Notes: generated from the letters alone by a model not told the origin. Counted from the stretch's first letter, positions 8,937 through 19,060 are shown. The stretch: 64,000 bases of DNA from an uncultured Pseudomonadales bacterium (GCA_943788875.1 CALSSA010000011.1:62001-126000); one strand, 5' to 3'. Made by a program: numbers and translations.

Positions 8937-9970
8937 TAAAGACTCAATTTCCAATTTACAGTGGTGCCTGCTCCCAGAGGAACAAGCTGTGATCCATCGA
9001 AAGGCACAGATTCCGGCAGCAGCCATGATTCGCGCCGCAATGTAATTGTGCCACTGTTGCGCGGCAGACCATAAAAATCTGGGCCATTGGTACTGGCAAA
9101 GGCTTCCAGTTTATCCAGAGCATTGGCTTGTTCAAAAGCCTCAGCATACAGCTCAATTGCCGCATGGTGGCTAAAGCAACCAGCACAGCCGCAGGAACTC
9201 TCTTTGCGACCCTGAATATGGGGCGCAGAGTCAGTGCCCAAAAAGAATTTTTTATTACCACTAGTCGCCGCTTCAATCAGCGCCTGCTGATGAATATTGC
9301 GCTTCAGAACAGGCAGGCAGAACAGGTGGGGGCGAATGCCGCCCACCAGCATATCATTGCGATTAAAAAGCAGATGCTGGGGGGTAATGGTGGCCGCGAT
9401 ATTATCGCCGGCCTGAATGACAAACTCTGCCGCCTGCTGGGTGGTAATATGCTCGAAAATAATTTTAAGCCGCGGGAACTGCTCGGCCAGACCGCGCAGA
9501 TGGCGCTCGATAAACTCAGACTCGCGATCAAAGATATCAATTTCATGAGCAGTTACTTCACCATGAAGCTGCAACACCATGCCCACTTCTTGCATTACCT
9601 CAAGTACCGCGCTGATATTAGCCAGATCGGTTACCCCAGAATCGGAATTAGTGGTGGCACCTGCAGGGTAGTATTTACAGCCCTGGATAAAGCCGCAGTC
9701 TTTGGCCGCGCGAATTTCCTCCGGGTCGGTATTGTCCGTCAGATAGAGAACCATCAGAGGCTCCCAGTTAGAACCCTCCGGGCGCTGGGCCAGAATACGC
9801 TCTCTGTAGGCCGCGACTCCCGCCACAGTAGTGGCAGGTGGGGTTAGGTTGGGCATAATAATGCCGCGGCCAAAGCCCCGTGCTGCTGCCGGGACAGTGG
9901 TTTCCAGAGCTCGTCCATCGCGCAGATGCAGGTGCCAGTCGTCCGGTTGGATAATACTGATTTGATCCAT
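8936..9970 (-). CDS. pyrC: Dihydroorotase
   Basis: PyrC catalyses the reversible cyclisation of carbamoyl aspartate to dihydroorotate in pyrimidine synthesis. The 344-residue length matches the homodimeric E. coli-type enzyme. Zinc ligands are visible at WHLHLRDG (His13, His15). The lysine that becomes carboxylated to bridge the metals is Lys99 in [16 protein letters not shown], followed by LQLHGE and FEHITT for further histidines, and LGTDSAPH for the catalytic Asp. The stop codon overlaps the rnt start as TAATG. Pairing pyrC with rnt is known in Pseudomonas-type genomes. The upstream region faces the divergent formyltransferase-like gene. Confidence 0.96.
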   Translation of the reverse strand: MDQISIIQPDDWHLHLRDGRALETTVPAAARGFGRGIIMPNLTPPATTVAGVAAYRERILAQRPEGSNWEPLMVLYLTDNTDPEEIRAAKDCGFIQGCKYYPAGATTNSDSGVTDLANISAVLEVMQEVGMVLQLHGEVTAHEIDIFDRESEFIERHLRGLAEQFPRLKIIFEHITTQQAAEFVIQAGDNIAATITPQHLLFNRNDMLVGGIRPHLFCLPVLKRNIHQQALIEAATSGNKKFFLGTDSAPHIQGRKESSCGCAGCFSHHAAIELYAEAFEQANALDKLEAFASTNGPDFYGLPRNSGTITLRRESWLLPESVPFDGSQLVPLGAGTTVNWKLSL

Positions 9971-10048
9971 GAAAAAGAGTCCGTAGTTATAAGGTGAATG
10001 CTACCGGAAACAGTGGCTTCATACGAGTACTTGTGAAAAACTAAAGCT

Positions 10049-10816
10049 ATGAATATCACGGTCTTAACCAATAGAGATTTGGCCAGCCACATTGCCCTTA
10101 GCCGTCTAAGTGATCTGTTAAGTGGGCATAGGCTATCGATTTTTATCTCTGAAAAAGTCGGTCAGGACCATAGCTTGCCCGAGCCATTAATGGCCTTGGG
10201 GACTTTTGAAAAAGAAATTATTGCCGCCAGTTCCCATAGCTTTGACGATCTTGCTGCTAGGGCTAACTGCAAGCTGCAAGGTTTCGCGGATATCAGCAAT
10301 AAGGTGAATGGCCCAGAGGGCATTGCACGGATTCAGGCGACAGAGCCAGATCTCATTCTTTCCATTCGCTTTGGCTTGATTATCCGTGAGTCGGTAATTG
10401 CCATTCCTAGGCATGGTGTTATTAATTTACACTCCGGAATATTGCCAGATTATCGCGGGGTGATGGCCAGCTTTAGGGCCATGTTAAATGGCGATACACA
10501 AATTGGTTCTACCATGCATTTTATTCAAGACAGCGGTGTGGATACTGGCGATATTCTGTCCATCGCCAAAATCCCCCTAGCTACCCAGCAGTCTTACTTA
10601 TTTAATGTACTCAACCTTTACACCTCAGGCTGTGATCAGCTTGCCAGTGCCGTTCAGCAGTTGGATTCTGGCGCTGTATTTCAGGCCCAGCCCCAGCAGG
10701 GGAAGCCGGATTACTATACATTCCCCACAGAGCAGGAATTAGCCGCATTTTTTGCCATGGGCTATCAACTTTTTGATGCTTCGGAAATAGAGGCAATCAG
10801 GGCGCTGCAGCCTTAA
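10049..10816 (+). CDS. Formyltransferase-domain protein (Fmt/PurN-like fold), function unknown
   Basis: The 255-residue protein carries a formyltransferase catalytic domain. The Asn-His pair lies in GVINLHSGILPDYRG (Asn126, His128) and the catalytic Asp in SGVDTGDIL (Asp165). These three residues are conserved in methionyl-tRNA formyltransferase, GAR transformylase and sugar formyltransferases. It is too short for Fmt, lacks the Fmt C-terminal tRNA-binding domain, and is not next to def. The true GAR transformylase gene is elsewhere in this window. The N-terminal ~85 residues look like a degenerate Rossmann half. A formyl or related one-carbon transfer on a small molecule is the likeliest role; the substrate cannot be told. 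Confidence 0.75.
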   Translation: MNITVLTNRDLASHIALSRLSDLLSGHRLSIFISEKVGQDHSLPEPLMALGTFEKEIIAASSHSFDDLAARANCKLQGFADISNKVNGPEGIARIQATEPDLILSIRFGLIIRESVIAIPRHGVINLHSGILPDYRGVMASFRAMLNGDTQIGSTMHFIQDSGVDTGDILSIAKIPLATQQSYLFNVLNLYTSGCDQLASAVQQLDSGAVFQAQPQQGKPDYYTFPTEQELAAFFAMGYQLFDASEIEAIRALQP

Positions 10817-10884
10817 ACGGCACACAAAGCCATTAAATTAATGTAGAATTCGCCCCCGTTTCCCCCAGCAAAGGATTAAGCAAC

Positions 10885-12099
10885 GTGTCATCGGTCAATA
10901 AAGTCGTTCTCGCCTACTCAGGCGGCCTGGATACCTCAGTCATTGTTAAATGGCTGCAGGAAGAATATAACTGCGAAGTGGTTACCTTCACGGCCGATAT
11001 TGGCCAGGGTGAAGAGGTTGAACCTGCTCGCGCCAAAGCCGAAGCGCTAGGTGTGAAAGAAATCTATATCGATGATCTGCGTGAAGAGTATGCCCGGGAC
11101 TTTGTATTTCCCATGTTCCGCGCCAACACTATTTACGAAGGTGAATATCTGCTGGGTACTTCTATTGCTCGTCCACTGATCGCAAAACGTCTAATTGAAA
11201 TTGCCAATGAAACTGGTGCCGATACCATCTCCCATGGAGCGACGGGCAAAGGTAATGATCAGGTGCGTTTTGAGTTGGGCGCCTATGCGCTTAAGCCTGG
11301 CATTAAAGTGATTGCGCCATGGCGCGAATGGGATCTGAACTCCCGTGATAAATTAATGGAGTACTGCGAAAAGCACAGCATTCCAGTAGAGATGAAGCGC
11401 GGCAAAAAATCGCCATTCTCCATGGATGCCAACCTGCTGCATATCTCCTACGAAGGTGGCAACTTGGAAGATCCCTGGTCCGAAGCAGAAGATGAAATGT
11501 GGCGTTGGACAGTGTCTCCGGAAGAGGCGCCAGATCAACCCACTTACATGACCATTACTTACCAAAAGGGCGATATTGTCGCCATTGATGGTGAAGCCAT
11601 GTCAGCGGCCACTGTGATTGAATATTTAAACAAGGTTGCTGGTGCCAATGGTGTTGGGCGACTGGATATTGTTGAAAACCGCTATGTAGGCATGAAGTCT
11701 CGCGGCTGTTATGAAACCCCAGCGGGCACAGTGATGATGAAAGCTCACCGCGCCATTGAGTCACTGACTCTGGATCGTGAAGTAGCGCATATGAAAGACG
11801 AGTTAATGCCCAAATACGCCAAGCTGATTTATAACGGTTACTGGTGGGCCCCAGAGCGTCTGATGTTGCAGAGCGCAATCGACCAAACTCAGGATGTGGT
11901 AAATGGTGATGTTCGAATTAAACTCTATAAAGGTAATGTGAGTGTAGTAGGGCGCAAATCCGAAGACAGCCTGTTTGATGCCAATATTGCCACCTTCGAT
12001 GATGATGGAGGCGCCTATAACCAGGCCGATGCCGAAGGCTTTATCAAGCTAAATGCGCTGCGTTTGCGTATTGCTGCCAACCGTGGCCGCGATATGTAA
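10885..12099 (+). CDS. argG: Argininosuccinate synthase
   Basis: ArgG joins citrulline and aspartate, using ATP, in arginine synthesis. The 404 residues match the shorter bacterial class. The P-loop-like [10 protein letters not shown] (residues 10-19) binds [19 protein letters not shown] and the [10 protein letters not shown] segment are family signatures. The start is GTG with AAAGGA about ten bases upstream. It stands alone between the formyltransferase-like gene and a dehydratase gene, and a strong terminator follows. A TAGAAT at about 10842 could be a -10 box, but no convincing -35 goes with it. Confidence 0.97.
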   Translation: MSSVNKVVLAYSGGLDTSVIVKWLQEEYNCEVVTFTADIGQGEEVEPARAKAEALGVKEIYIDDLREEYARDFVFPMFRANTIYEGEYLLGTSIARPLIAKRLIEIANETGADTISHGATGKGNDQVRFELGAYALKPGIKVIAPWREWDLNSRDKLMEYCEKHSIPVEMKRGKKSPFSMDANLLHISYEGGNLEDPWSEAEDEMWRWTVSPEEAPDQPTYMTITYQKGDIVAIDGEAMSAATVIEYLNKVAGANGVGRLDIVENRYVGMKSRGCYETPAGTVMMKAHRAIESLTLDREVAHMKDELMPKYAKLIYNGYWWAPERLMLQSAIDQTQDVVNGDVRIKLYKGNVSVVGRKSEDSLFDANIATFDDDGGAYNQADAEGFIKLNALRLRIAANRGRDM

Positions 12100-12127
12100 T
12101 CTGTCAGCTGTTATGGCATCTGCTGGG

Positions 12128-12160
12128 AAAAGGCTCTCTATCATATCGAGGGCCTTTTTT
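12128..12160 (+). terminator. Rho-independent terminator of argG
   Basis: AAAAGGCTCTC (12128-12138) pairs with GAGGGCCTTTT (from 12148) with one G-U wobble and a nine-base loop. The right arm ends in a run of six Ts at 12155-12160. It sits 29 bases after the argG stop codon. Confidence 0.85.
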
Positions 12161-12209
12161 ATGTTAGTTAAAAATTCTCGCCCCTGATTAACCATAATTG
12201 GAATACACT

Positions 12210-13157
12210 ATGACAATGAAAGTAACCGTCAAAGATATCCAGCAAGCCCACGCGCGCATAGCGCCGCACATCCACCGCACGCCAATATTACAGAGCAGCG
12301 CGCTCAATAAAATTATTGGCTGCGAGCTATTTTTTAAAGCCGAAAATTTTCAAAAAATTGGTGCCTTTAAAGCACGTGGTGGATGTAATGCAATTTTCTC
12401 CATGGACCAAGCCAGCCTGCAAAAAGGCGTAGTCACCCATTCCTCAGGCAACCATGGCGCGGCTCTGGCCTGGGCTGCCGCGCTGCGCGGTGCACCCTGC
12501 ACCGTAGTGATGCCAGATAATGCACCCCTAGTTAAAATAGCGGCTGTTAAGGGCTATGGAGCCAATATATTGCTCTGTGAACCGACCATGGCCGCACGTG
12601 AGCAAGCCGTCGCCACTGCAATATCCGAACATGGCTTCACATTGGTTCACCCCTTTGATAACGATGTGATTATTGCCGGTCAGGGCACAGCAGCTCTAGA
12701 GATGCTCGAACAGATCGACCAACCCGTCGATATTGTTATGGCGCCCATAGGCGGCGGAGGCCTTTTAGGCGGCACTAGTATCTATGCTAAAGGGATGAGC
12801 GATGCTCAGGTTATAGGTGCAGAACCTGAAGGTGCCAAAGATGCATGGTTGGGGTTTAAGAATGGCGAAAGGCTCGCCGAATATAGCCCAAATACTATTG
12901 CCGATGGGCTGCGTGCTACGGTAGGAGTACGCAACTTTGCTGCGATTATCGACAATGTTGACGATATTTTACTCTGTTCCGAAGCGCGCATTGTTGAAGC
13001 CATGCGTCTAATCTGGACCAGACTCAAAGTGATTATCGAACCCTCCTGTGCCGTGCCTCTGGCGGCGATTATGGATCAGCCGGAACAGTTTCAGGGTAAG
13101 CGTGTGGCGATAATTTTGACTGGGGGCAATGTTGATTTAGACGCGTTGCCTTGGTGA
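12210..13157 (+). CDS. PLP-dependent threonine/serine dehydratase-family enzyme
   Basis: This is a fold-type-II pyridoxal-phosphate enzyme. Lys54 in AFKARGG is the Schiff-base lysine, SSGNHGAALAWAA binds the cofactor phosphate region, and GGGGLLGG is the phosphate-binding glycine loop. At about 315 residues it has only the catalytic domain, without the ACT-like regulatory domain of biosynthetic IlvA. It therefore resembles catabolic threonine dehydratase, serine racemase or threo-3-hydroxyaspartate ammonia-lyase. The ATG at 12210 was preferred over an in-frame TTG at 12198 because it is the more usual codon; an ATG at 12216 is also possible. It is preceded by the argG terminator and is probably transcribed alone. 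The exact substrate is undecided. Confidence 0.88.
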   Translation: MTMKVTVKDIQQAHARIAPHIHRTPILQSSALNKIIGCELFFKAENFQKIGAFKARGGCNAIFSMDQASLQKGVVTHSSGNHGAALAWAAALRGAPCTVVMPDNAPLVKIAAVKGYGANILLCEPTMAAREQAVATAISEHGFTLVHPFDNDVIIAGQGTAALEMLEQIDQPVDIVMAPIGGGGLLGGTSIYAKGMSDAQVIGAEPEGAKDAWLGFKNGERLAEYSPNTIADGLRATVGVRNFAAIIDNVDDILLCSEARIVEAMRLIWTRLKVIIEPSCAVPLAAIMDQPEQFQGKRVAIILTGGNVDLDALPW

Positions 13158-13194
13158 TTTGCCCGGGGGTTAGAATGCTCCTGGCATCTTTTAC

Positions 13195-13236
13195 CCAAAG
13201 CGCTGCGCAGGGCATGTTGAGCGCAGCGAAACATAT
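13195..13236. repeat. REP-like palindrome before the gsp operon
   Basis: CGCTGCGC (13201-13208) is an exact inverted copy of GCGCAGCG (13221-13228) with 12 bases between. The right half with its flanks (TTGAGCGCAGCGAAAC) resembles the widespread REP core CTGAGCGAAGCGAA seen elsewhere in the window. It lies in the 209-base gap between the dehydratase gene and gspC. It is not followed by a T-run, so it is not an obvious terminator. Confidence 0.45.
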
Positions 13237-13366
13237 CAAGAGCCCGGCACAGGCATCATTACCCCCTATTCTGGCAGCCAGGTAAAAACCGGCTACAATT
13301 AAACAGACGTCGGCAGGCATTTAAAAACCGCGTAGCAGGAAGCTATTAATCTTCGCGGGAAGCGAT

Positions 13367-13996
13367 ATGTCTTTGGATTTATATCAATGGTATCGGATTG
13401 GTTTTGCCACGGTTTTAATCCTGTGGTCAGGGTGGTTTTCCCGCCACATCTATCAAGATTACCAAATCTATCAAAATAATTATGTATCTGAGATATCAGC
13501 TTTGTCTGATACCGCTGTGCCCAACCTCGTCTCAAAGCCAGTCAATCTGGCGGCTTTCCACCTCATGGGCGAGCCGCAAAAAACACTGATTGAGACCCAG
13601 CAAAAAGCTGAGAAGCTGCAGGAGACTCGACTTGATCTGGAGTTGCGGGGAGTTTTTGATAGCCAGGGTCCAATGCTTGGCGGAGCTGTGATTGAAACTG
13701 GCACCAGGGAGCCTGGTTTTTTTCAGATTGGAGATTTGATTGCCGAGGATGTGACATTCGCCGCCATTGAAGGGCAAACGATTATTATTGACCGCAATGG
13801 AAAAATGGAAAAACTCTCCTATGACCGGTCTCTGGTGGAATTCAATATCTTCTCTCGTGCCAGAAATGATGCATATATCAACACTCCACCCACAGAAAAT
13901 ATGGGCGTTGACCAGCAGGACAAACTAATAACCAGGCAACCGTCTCTGGAAGATCGGCTGGCCAAGTTGCGTAACAAACACCACCGCAATAATTAA
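13367..13996 (+). CDS. gspC: Type II secretion protein GspC
   Basis: GspC is an inner-membrane clamp protein that connects the inner-membrane platform to the secretin. A single membrane segment lies near residues 10-26 (IGFATVLILWSGWFSRH). The periplasmic HR domain follows, with LELRGVF, GGAVIETG, FFQIGDLI and the closing IDRNGKMEKLSYDR. The protein is 209 residues and ends soon after the HR domain, so it lacks the PDZ domain found in many homologues. It is the first gene of the gsp operon, 16 bases before gspD. The call rests on domain order and position. Confidence 0.9.
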   Translation: MSLDLYQWYRIGFATVLILWSGWFSRHIYQDYQIYQNNYVSEISALSDTAVPNLVSKPVNLAAFHLMGEPQKTLIETQQKAEKLQETRLDLELRGVFDSQGPMLGGAVIETGTREPGFFQIGDLIAEDVTFAAIEGQTIIIDRNGKMEKLSYDRSLVEFNIFSRARNDAYINTPPTENMGVDQQDKLITRQPSLEDRLAKLRNKHHRNN

Positions 13997-14012
13997 AAGG
14001 ATCAAATTCTGG

Positions 14013-15926
14013 ATGAAGGATCATCGTGCTATCAGCCTGATACCCTGGCTCTTTTACCTGACATTGGCCATGGGCGTGTCGTCCTCTGCCCTGACCCAGC
14101 AAAATACCAGTGACAACAGTGTTAGCCTGTCTCTGCACCAGGCGGACATTCAGGATTTGGTGCGCTGGGCATCATCGGTCACACAAAAAACCATCATTAT
14201 TCATCCCAGTATAAAGGGCACTGTCACTGTGGTTGCCGGTGAACCCATGAATCCCGAGGAAGCCTATCAGGTATTTCTGTCGGTGCTTCAGGTTCATGGG
14301 TTTATGGTGATTGACACAGACCAGGTACTTAAGGTGGTGCCGGTAAATATAGCCAAGGAAAACGACCTGCCGCTGATCGCAGATGGCAGCAAAAATCCAG
14401 AAGATATGGTGGTGAGAATAATCAAAGTCAAAAACATCTCCGCCACAGACTTAATGGGCTTGGTAAGGCCGATGCTACCTCAGTCCTCTCACCTTGCAGC
14501 CTATCCCGGCACCAATATTTTATTGATTGCATCCCGCGCAGCCAAAGTTGAACAAATTGCCACAATTATCAAACGGATTGATCAGGCAGGTACCCTGGAT
14601 ATAGAACTGATCGAGGTTAAATTTGCCAGTGCCCAAGACCTTATTCAAACTTTGGGCAAGTTGATCCCTAACTCCACCGGTCAAAAGGGTCAGCCGAATC
14701 AGATTAATCTGGCGGTCGATGAGCGTTCCAATAGTATCTTGATGACTGGTGACCCCATAACTCGACAGCAGATTCGTGCCTTAATAGAGCGGCTTGATCA
14801 GCCTCTGGCAGGGGATGGCAACACACAGGTCATTTTTCTGCAGTATGCCCGAGCAACCCAACTGGTACCTATTTTGGAAAGCGTCAGTGGCAGCGTCACC
14901 AAAGGGGAAAAAGATCAACGGTTGGCTCAGGCTGATATCAGTATTCGTGCGGACGAGAGTTTGAACTCATTGATCATTACTGCGCCGCCTTCAGTGTTAA
15001 GCACCATCAAAGGAGTGATTGCCAAACTGGATGTGCGCCGAGCACAGGTGTTGGTAGAGGCTCTCATTGTAGAGGTTAATGAAGACCTGTCCCGGGATAT
15101 GGGTGTGGAATGGCGCACCAATAATGCCGACGGCGATTCGTCCAGCGTATTTGGAGGCTTTTCAGCCTTTCCCGGATCTGTATCCAGGTTTGAGCCAGAC
15201 AACAATAATGACGTAACTCTGGGGCGAGGCCTGTCCGTTGGATATTTTAGAGGTCCTGATCTGCGCTCAATTATCCGCGCACTGGAGGGAGAGGCCAACG
15301 CCAATATTTTATCTACACCCAGTGTCTTAGCTATGGATAACGAAGAAGCTAAAATCCTTGTCGGAGAAAATGTCCCCTTTATTACCGGCGCACAAAACCG
15401 GCAGGGGGATGTTGATCCATTCCAAACCATTCAGCGGCAAGATATTGGTGTAGTACTAAAGATCAAACCCCATATCAACAATAGCGATTCCGTTACTTTG
15501 CAAATTGACCAGACCGTTGAAAGTATTGCCCAGTCTGATGCGGCAACGGCGGACATTGTTACCAACAAACGAGAGATCTCTACCAGAGCATTAATCGATA
15601 ACAATCAGATACTGGTACTGGGTGGATTAATCCGCGACGAAGTAATTGAGTCAGAGTCCAAGATCCCTTTGTTGGGCAGTATCCCACTGCTGGGCAGAGC
15701 ATTCAGAAGCACCTCAAACAAAGTTATAAAAAAGAACCTGATGGTGTTTATTCATCCGCAAATCCTGCGCGATACTAAATCCAGCTATGAGGTAACCAAA
15801 GATCGCTACCAATATATGCAGCAGAGCCAGGATCGATTTCATCAGCGATCCGATCGATTTTTTATTCCCGGAGACGTTCCCCGCTTGAATGATCTCAAGC
15901 CATTACCCATTGATGGCGATCAATAA
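14013..15926 (+). CDS. gspD: Type II secretion secretin GspD
   Basis: GspD is the outer-membrane secretin channel. A signal peptide (LIPWLFYLTLAMGVSSSALT) is followed by the N0 domain (SLSLHQADIQDLVRWAS), three KH-like N1-N3 repeats (for example VVRIIKVKNISATDLMGL and QVIFLQYARATQLVPIL) and the C-terminal secretin domain. That domain carries ANILSTPSVLAMDNEEAKI, VGENVPFITG and VLGGLIRDE. The length of 637 is normal. A ribosome site (AAAAGGA) lies upstream. The stop overlaps the gspE start as TAATG. No pilotin gene is visible nearby. Confidence 0.95.
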   Translation: MKDHRAISLIPWLFYLTLAMGVSSSALTQQNTSDNSVSLSLHQADIQDLVRWASSVTQKTIIIHPSIKGTVTVVAGEPMNPEEAYQVFLSVLQVHGFMVIDTDQVLKVVPVNIAKENDLPLIADGSKNPEDMVVRIIKVKNISATDLMGLVRPMLPQSSHLAAYPGTNILLIASRAAKVEQIATIIKRIDQAGTLDIELIEVKFASAQDLIQTLGKLIPNSTGQKGQPNQINLAVDERSNSILMTGDPITRQQIRALIERLDQPLAGDGNTQVIFLQYARATQLVPILESVSGSVTKGEKDQRLAQADISIRADESLNSLIITAPPSVLSTIKGVIAKLDVRRAQVLVEALIVEVNEDLSRDMGVEWRTNNADGDSSSVFGGFSAFPGSVSRFEPDNNNDVTLGRGLSVGYFRGPDLRSIIRALEGEANANILSTPSVLAMDNEEAKILVGENVPFITGAQNRQGDVDPFQTIQRQDIGVVLKIKPHINNSDSVTLQIDQTVESIAQSDAATADIVTNKREISTRALIDNNQILVLGGLIRDEVIESESKIPLLGSIPLLGRAFRSTSNKVIKKNLMVFIHPQILRDTKSSYEVTKDRYQYMQQSQDRFHQRSDRFFIPGDVPRLNDLKPLPIDGDQ

Positions 15927-17386
15927 TGGCCCAGCAGCTACCCTTTGGTTTTGCCAAGCGACACAAAGTATTGCTGCAGCCGCCGGGCACCGTTTACACC
16001 CAGTCATCACTCAGTCTGACGCTCTATTCAGAGTTGCGGCGCTTCGCCAATACCGCCCTTAGAGTAGAAAAAGTCAGCCCCGAGCAATTTCAAAAGCTGA
16101 TGACTCAGCTCTATGAATCTGATGCCTCGCAAACCAGACAGGCAATGCAAGGCATAGGTAATGAACTTGAGTTGCCCTCGTTGGCAGAATCTATGTCTGA
16201 AGCAGAGGACCTTCTGGAGCAGCAAGATGAAGCACCCATAATCAGGCTGATAAACGCCATATTGGCAGAAGCAATTCAAAGTCAAGCATCGGATATTCAC
16301 CTTGAAATCTTCGAGAAAAATCTCAGCGTCCGTTTTCGTATTGATGGAATATTAAAAGAAGTGGCACAGCCCCGACGCGAGCTAGCCGCACTATTAACCT
16401 CGAGAATCAAAGTGATGGCGGGGCTGGATATTGCTGAAAAGCGTATTCCCCAAGATGGGCGGCTGTCCCTGAAGTTAGGTGGCAGAGAAGTGGATGTGCG
16501 AGTCTCCACCTTGCCCTCAATTTATGGTGAGCGCATCGTACTGCGCCTGCTCGACAAACAAGAGCAAACCATTGACCTTGGTGCGCTGGGCATGTCCCAG
16601 CCAGATCGACAGCGATTGCAGCAGTTGCTGTGCCTCAGTCATGGTATTTTACTGGTCACTGGCCCCACTGGTTCCGGCAAAACCACCACATTATATGCAG
16701 GCCTGAGTCATATAAATGACCGCAAAAAAAACATTCTCACCGTAGAAGATCCGGTTGAGTATCATATTGATGGCATAGGTCAGACCCAGGTCAATAACAA
16801 AGCCGGCATGACATTTGCCAAAGGTCTGCGCGCCATATTAAGGCAGGACCCGGATATAGTAATGGTGGGTGAAATTCGCGATCTTGAAACCATGCAGATT
16901 GCAGTGCAGGCCAGCTTGACCGGCCATCTGGTGCTTTCCACTCTGCACACCAACACAGCAGCAGGTGCAGTCACCAGACTAATGGATATGGGCATCGAAC
17001 CTTTTCTATTATCGTCTTCTCTGGTGGGAGTATTGGCTCAAAGGCTAGTGCGCAAGCTGTGCTCCCATTGCAAAGAGCCCCATCAAGTCACCAGCAGGGA
17101 ACAGGAGATATTTACCAGTCTAAAAACCTCGGACATTATTTATCAGCAGAGCGCCCAGGGCTGCCGTGAATGTAATAGCGAGGGCTACAAAGGCCGCAGC
17201 GGCATCTATGAACTTATCATTATAGATGAAGTACTGCGCCAGCTTATTCATGACAAGGCCCCCCAGTCGGCACTGGTAACTTCGGCGCGCAGCAACAGCC
17301 CCTCGATCCGCGGAGACGGCCTGCGCAAAGTACTCGCAGGAGAAACCTCCATTGCCGAAGTATTGCGAGTCACCCAGGAAGACTAG
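15926..17386 (+). CDS. gspE: Type II secretion ATPase GspE
   Basis: GspE is the cytoplasmic hexameric ATPase that powers pseudopilus assembly. The N1E/N2E region is followed by a RecA-like domain with Walker A GPTGSGKT (residues 246-253), the Asp box near ILTVEDPVEYH, Walker B in RQDPDIVMVGEIRD, and the His box HLVLSTLHTN. A four-cysteine zinc-binding insert (CSHCK and, about 43 residues later, CRECN) is intact, as in most GspE. The length of 486 is normal. Its ATG shares bases with the gspD stop, indicating coupled translation. Confidence 0.96.
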   Translation: MAQQLPFGFAKRHKVLLQPPGTVYTQSSLSLTLYSELRRFANTALRVEKVSPEQFQKLMTQLYESDASQTRQAMQGIGNELELPSLAESMSEAEDLLEQQDEAPIIRLINAILAEAIQSQASDIHLEIFEKNLSVRFRIDGILKEVAQPRRELAALLTSRIKVMAGLDIAEKRIPQDGRLSLKLGGREVDVRVSTLPSIYGERIVLRLLDKQEQTIDLGALGMSQPDRQRLQQLLCLSHGILLVTGPTGSGKTTTLYAGLSHINDRKKNILTVEDPVEYHIDGIGQTQVNNKAGMTFAKGLRAILRQDPDIVMVGEIRDLETMQIAVQASLTGHLVLSTLHTNTAAGAVTRLMDMGIEPFLLSSSLVGVLAQRLVRKLCSHCKEPHQVTSREQEIFTSLKTSDIIYQQSAQGCRECNSEGYKGRSGIYELIIIDEVLRQLIHDKAPQSALVTSARSNSPSIRGDGLRKVLAGETSIAEVLRVTQED

Positions 17387-17402
17387 AACAGGCTAACGGC
17401 AT

Positions 17403-18608
17403 ATGGCTACTTTTGACTACAGCGCTATCGACCATAACGGCAAACAGCAAAAGGGTATCCTTGAGGCCGACAGCCCCCGGCAGGTCAGGCAAAAACTCCG
17501 AGCCATCAATCTTGTTCCATTAATGGTGTCCAGCACCAGTGACTCAATTGATAAATTCAGTAAACAATATAAAACCAGTCTCAGCCCCACAGCGCTCGCC
17601 ATTATGACTCGACAATTAGCCGTGTTGCTAAAATCGGGCATGCCACTGACACAGGCTCTGCAGGGCCTTTGCAAACAGACCCAGGGCCGCACCAACCGCG
17701 TGCTTTCGGTGGTGCAGAGTTCAGTCCGCGAGGGCAGCAGTCTGTCCCGTAGCCTTTCCCGGTTTCCAAAAAGTTTTGACCAGCTGTACTGCGCCACAGT
17801 GGAGGCGGGGGAGCACACTGGGCGTTTGGATATGGTATTAGAGCAGCTCGCCCAGCACACAGAATCCCAGCGCAGCTTTCGCCAAAAAATCCAGGTAGCG
17901 CTTATCTATCCTGTATTACTGGTGATCTTATCTATCAGCATCGTTGTCGGGTTAATGACTTATATAGTCCCGGATGTGATAAAGGTGTTTATTGATACTG
18001 GTCAGACGCTTCCATTACTGACCCGGTTACTCCTTGCTTGTAGCGATTTTCTGTCTAACTGGAGTCACCTGCTGGTTATTGCTCTGGCAGTCATTATTGC
18101 AGGCGTGGCAGCGGCCCTGAGATTGCCTGCCATCAGGCGGGCCATTCACCAGGTTTACCTCCATATACCACTGATAAAAACCATAAGCAGCGGGGTTAAT
18201 GCCCAGCGTTATATGCAGACTTTGGGCATCCTTAGTCTTAGCGGTCTGCCCCTGCACAAAGGCATGCAAATCGCCCGGCAAGTGATTAAAAACAGCTACC
18301 TGAAAGCACAGCTTGCTGATGTATCTGCCAAGGTGCGAGAAGGACAAAGTCTAAGTCACAGCCTTGAGCAGATGGGTTATTTTCCTCCGCTTATGGTTTA
18401 TATGCTGGCCAGTGGAGAGGCTAGTGGCGAGTTAGATCAGATGTTATTAAAAGCAGCTCAACAGCAAATGCAGGATATCCAGACTAGAGTAGCTACAGCA
18501 GTCAGCCTGTTTGAACCGCTAATGTTGTTGCTGATGGGCGGTATCGTCCTATTAATAGTACTGGCTATTCTCTTGCCCATTTTAAATATGAATCAGTTGA
18601 TAGGTTAG
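17403..18608 (+). CDS. gspF: Type II secretion platform protein GspF
   Basis: GspF is the polytopic inner-membrane platform protein that interacts with GspE and GspL. It has two copies of the T2SSF domain, each a cytoplasmic helical bundle followed by membrane segments. Visible pieces are MTRQLAVLLKSGMPLTQAL in the first copy, TLGILSLSGLPLHKGMQIA in the second, and hydrophobic stretches at VALIYPVLLVILSISIVVGL, LLVIALAVIIAGVAAAL and the C-terminal LLLMGGIVLLIVLAILLPI. The length of 401 is standard. It starts 16 bases after gspE. Confidence 0.96.
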   Translation: MATFDYSAIDHNGKQQKGILEADSPRQVRQKLRAINLVPLMVSSTSDSIDKFSKQYKTSLSPTALAIMTRQLAVLLKSGMPLTQALQGLCKQTQGRTNRVLSVVQSSVREGSSLSRSLSRFPKSFDQLYCATVEAGEHTGRLDMVLEQLAQHTESQRSFRQKIQVALIYPVLLVILSISIVVGLMTYIVPDVIKVFIDTGQTLPLLTRLLLACSDFLSNWSHLLVIALAVIIAGVAAALRLPAIRRAIHQVYLHIPLIKTISSGVNAQRYMQTLGILSLSGLPLHKGMQIARQVIKNSYLKAQLADVSAKVREGQSLSHSLEQMGYFPPLMVYMLASGEASGELDQMLLKAAQQQMQDIQTRVATAVSLFEPLMLLLMGGIVLLIVLAILLPILNMNQLIG

Positions 18609-18619
18609 AGGACAACCCC

Positions 18620-19060
18620 ATGTATGGACGCAGTCAATCAAATAAACACTTGGGTTTTACCCTGATAGAGATAATGATCGTAGTGGTTATTTTGGGTGTA
18701 CTGGCAGCTCTGGTAGTACCTAATATGATGGGCAAAGCAGGGGACGCGCGACAGGTTGCCGCCGCCAGTGATCTGCGAGCCATTGCCAATGCCCTAGATA
18801 TGTATCGACTGGAAAATTTCACCTACCCGAGCACAGATCAGGGTTTAAAGGCTTTGGTAGAAAAACCAAGTGGGTATCCTCCGGCACCCCACTGGAATCC
18901 AAATGGGTACTTGCGCAAACTCCCCAAAGATCCCTGGGGTAACGACTATCTGTATATCAGCCCCGGCACAGAAAACGATTTTGATCTTCTGACATTGGGC
19001 GGCGATGGGCGCTCTGGAGGAAGCGGAGAGGCTAAAGATGTCAGCCTTTCCGACCTTTAA
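18620..19060 (+). CDS. gspG: Type II secretion major pseudopilin GspG
   Basis: GspG is the main subunit of the periplasmic pseudopilus. A 12-residue leader ends at Gly, followed by the prepilin-peptidase site and the N-methylated helix (G then FTLIEIMIVVVILGVLAAL) with Glu5. The calcium-loop region and the C-terminal SLGGDGRSGG/DV pattern are close to the family (LTLGGDGRSGGSGEA). The length of 146 is normal. The peptidase that would process it (gspO/pilD) is not in this window. Confidence 0.97.
   Translation: MYGRSQSNKHLGFTLIEIMIVVVILGVLAALVVPNMMGKAGDARQVAAASDLRAIANALDMYRLENFTYPSTDQGLKALVEKPSGYPPAPHWNPNGYLRKLPKDPWGNDYLYISPGTENDFDLLTLGGDGRSGGSGEAKDVSLSDL

Noticed and set aside
9128..9847. 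A 239-codon open frame on the plus strand
   Set aside because: It is antisense to pyrC, whose catalytic motifs are all intact.
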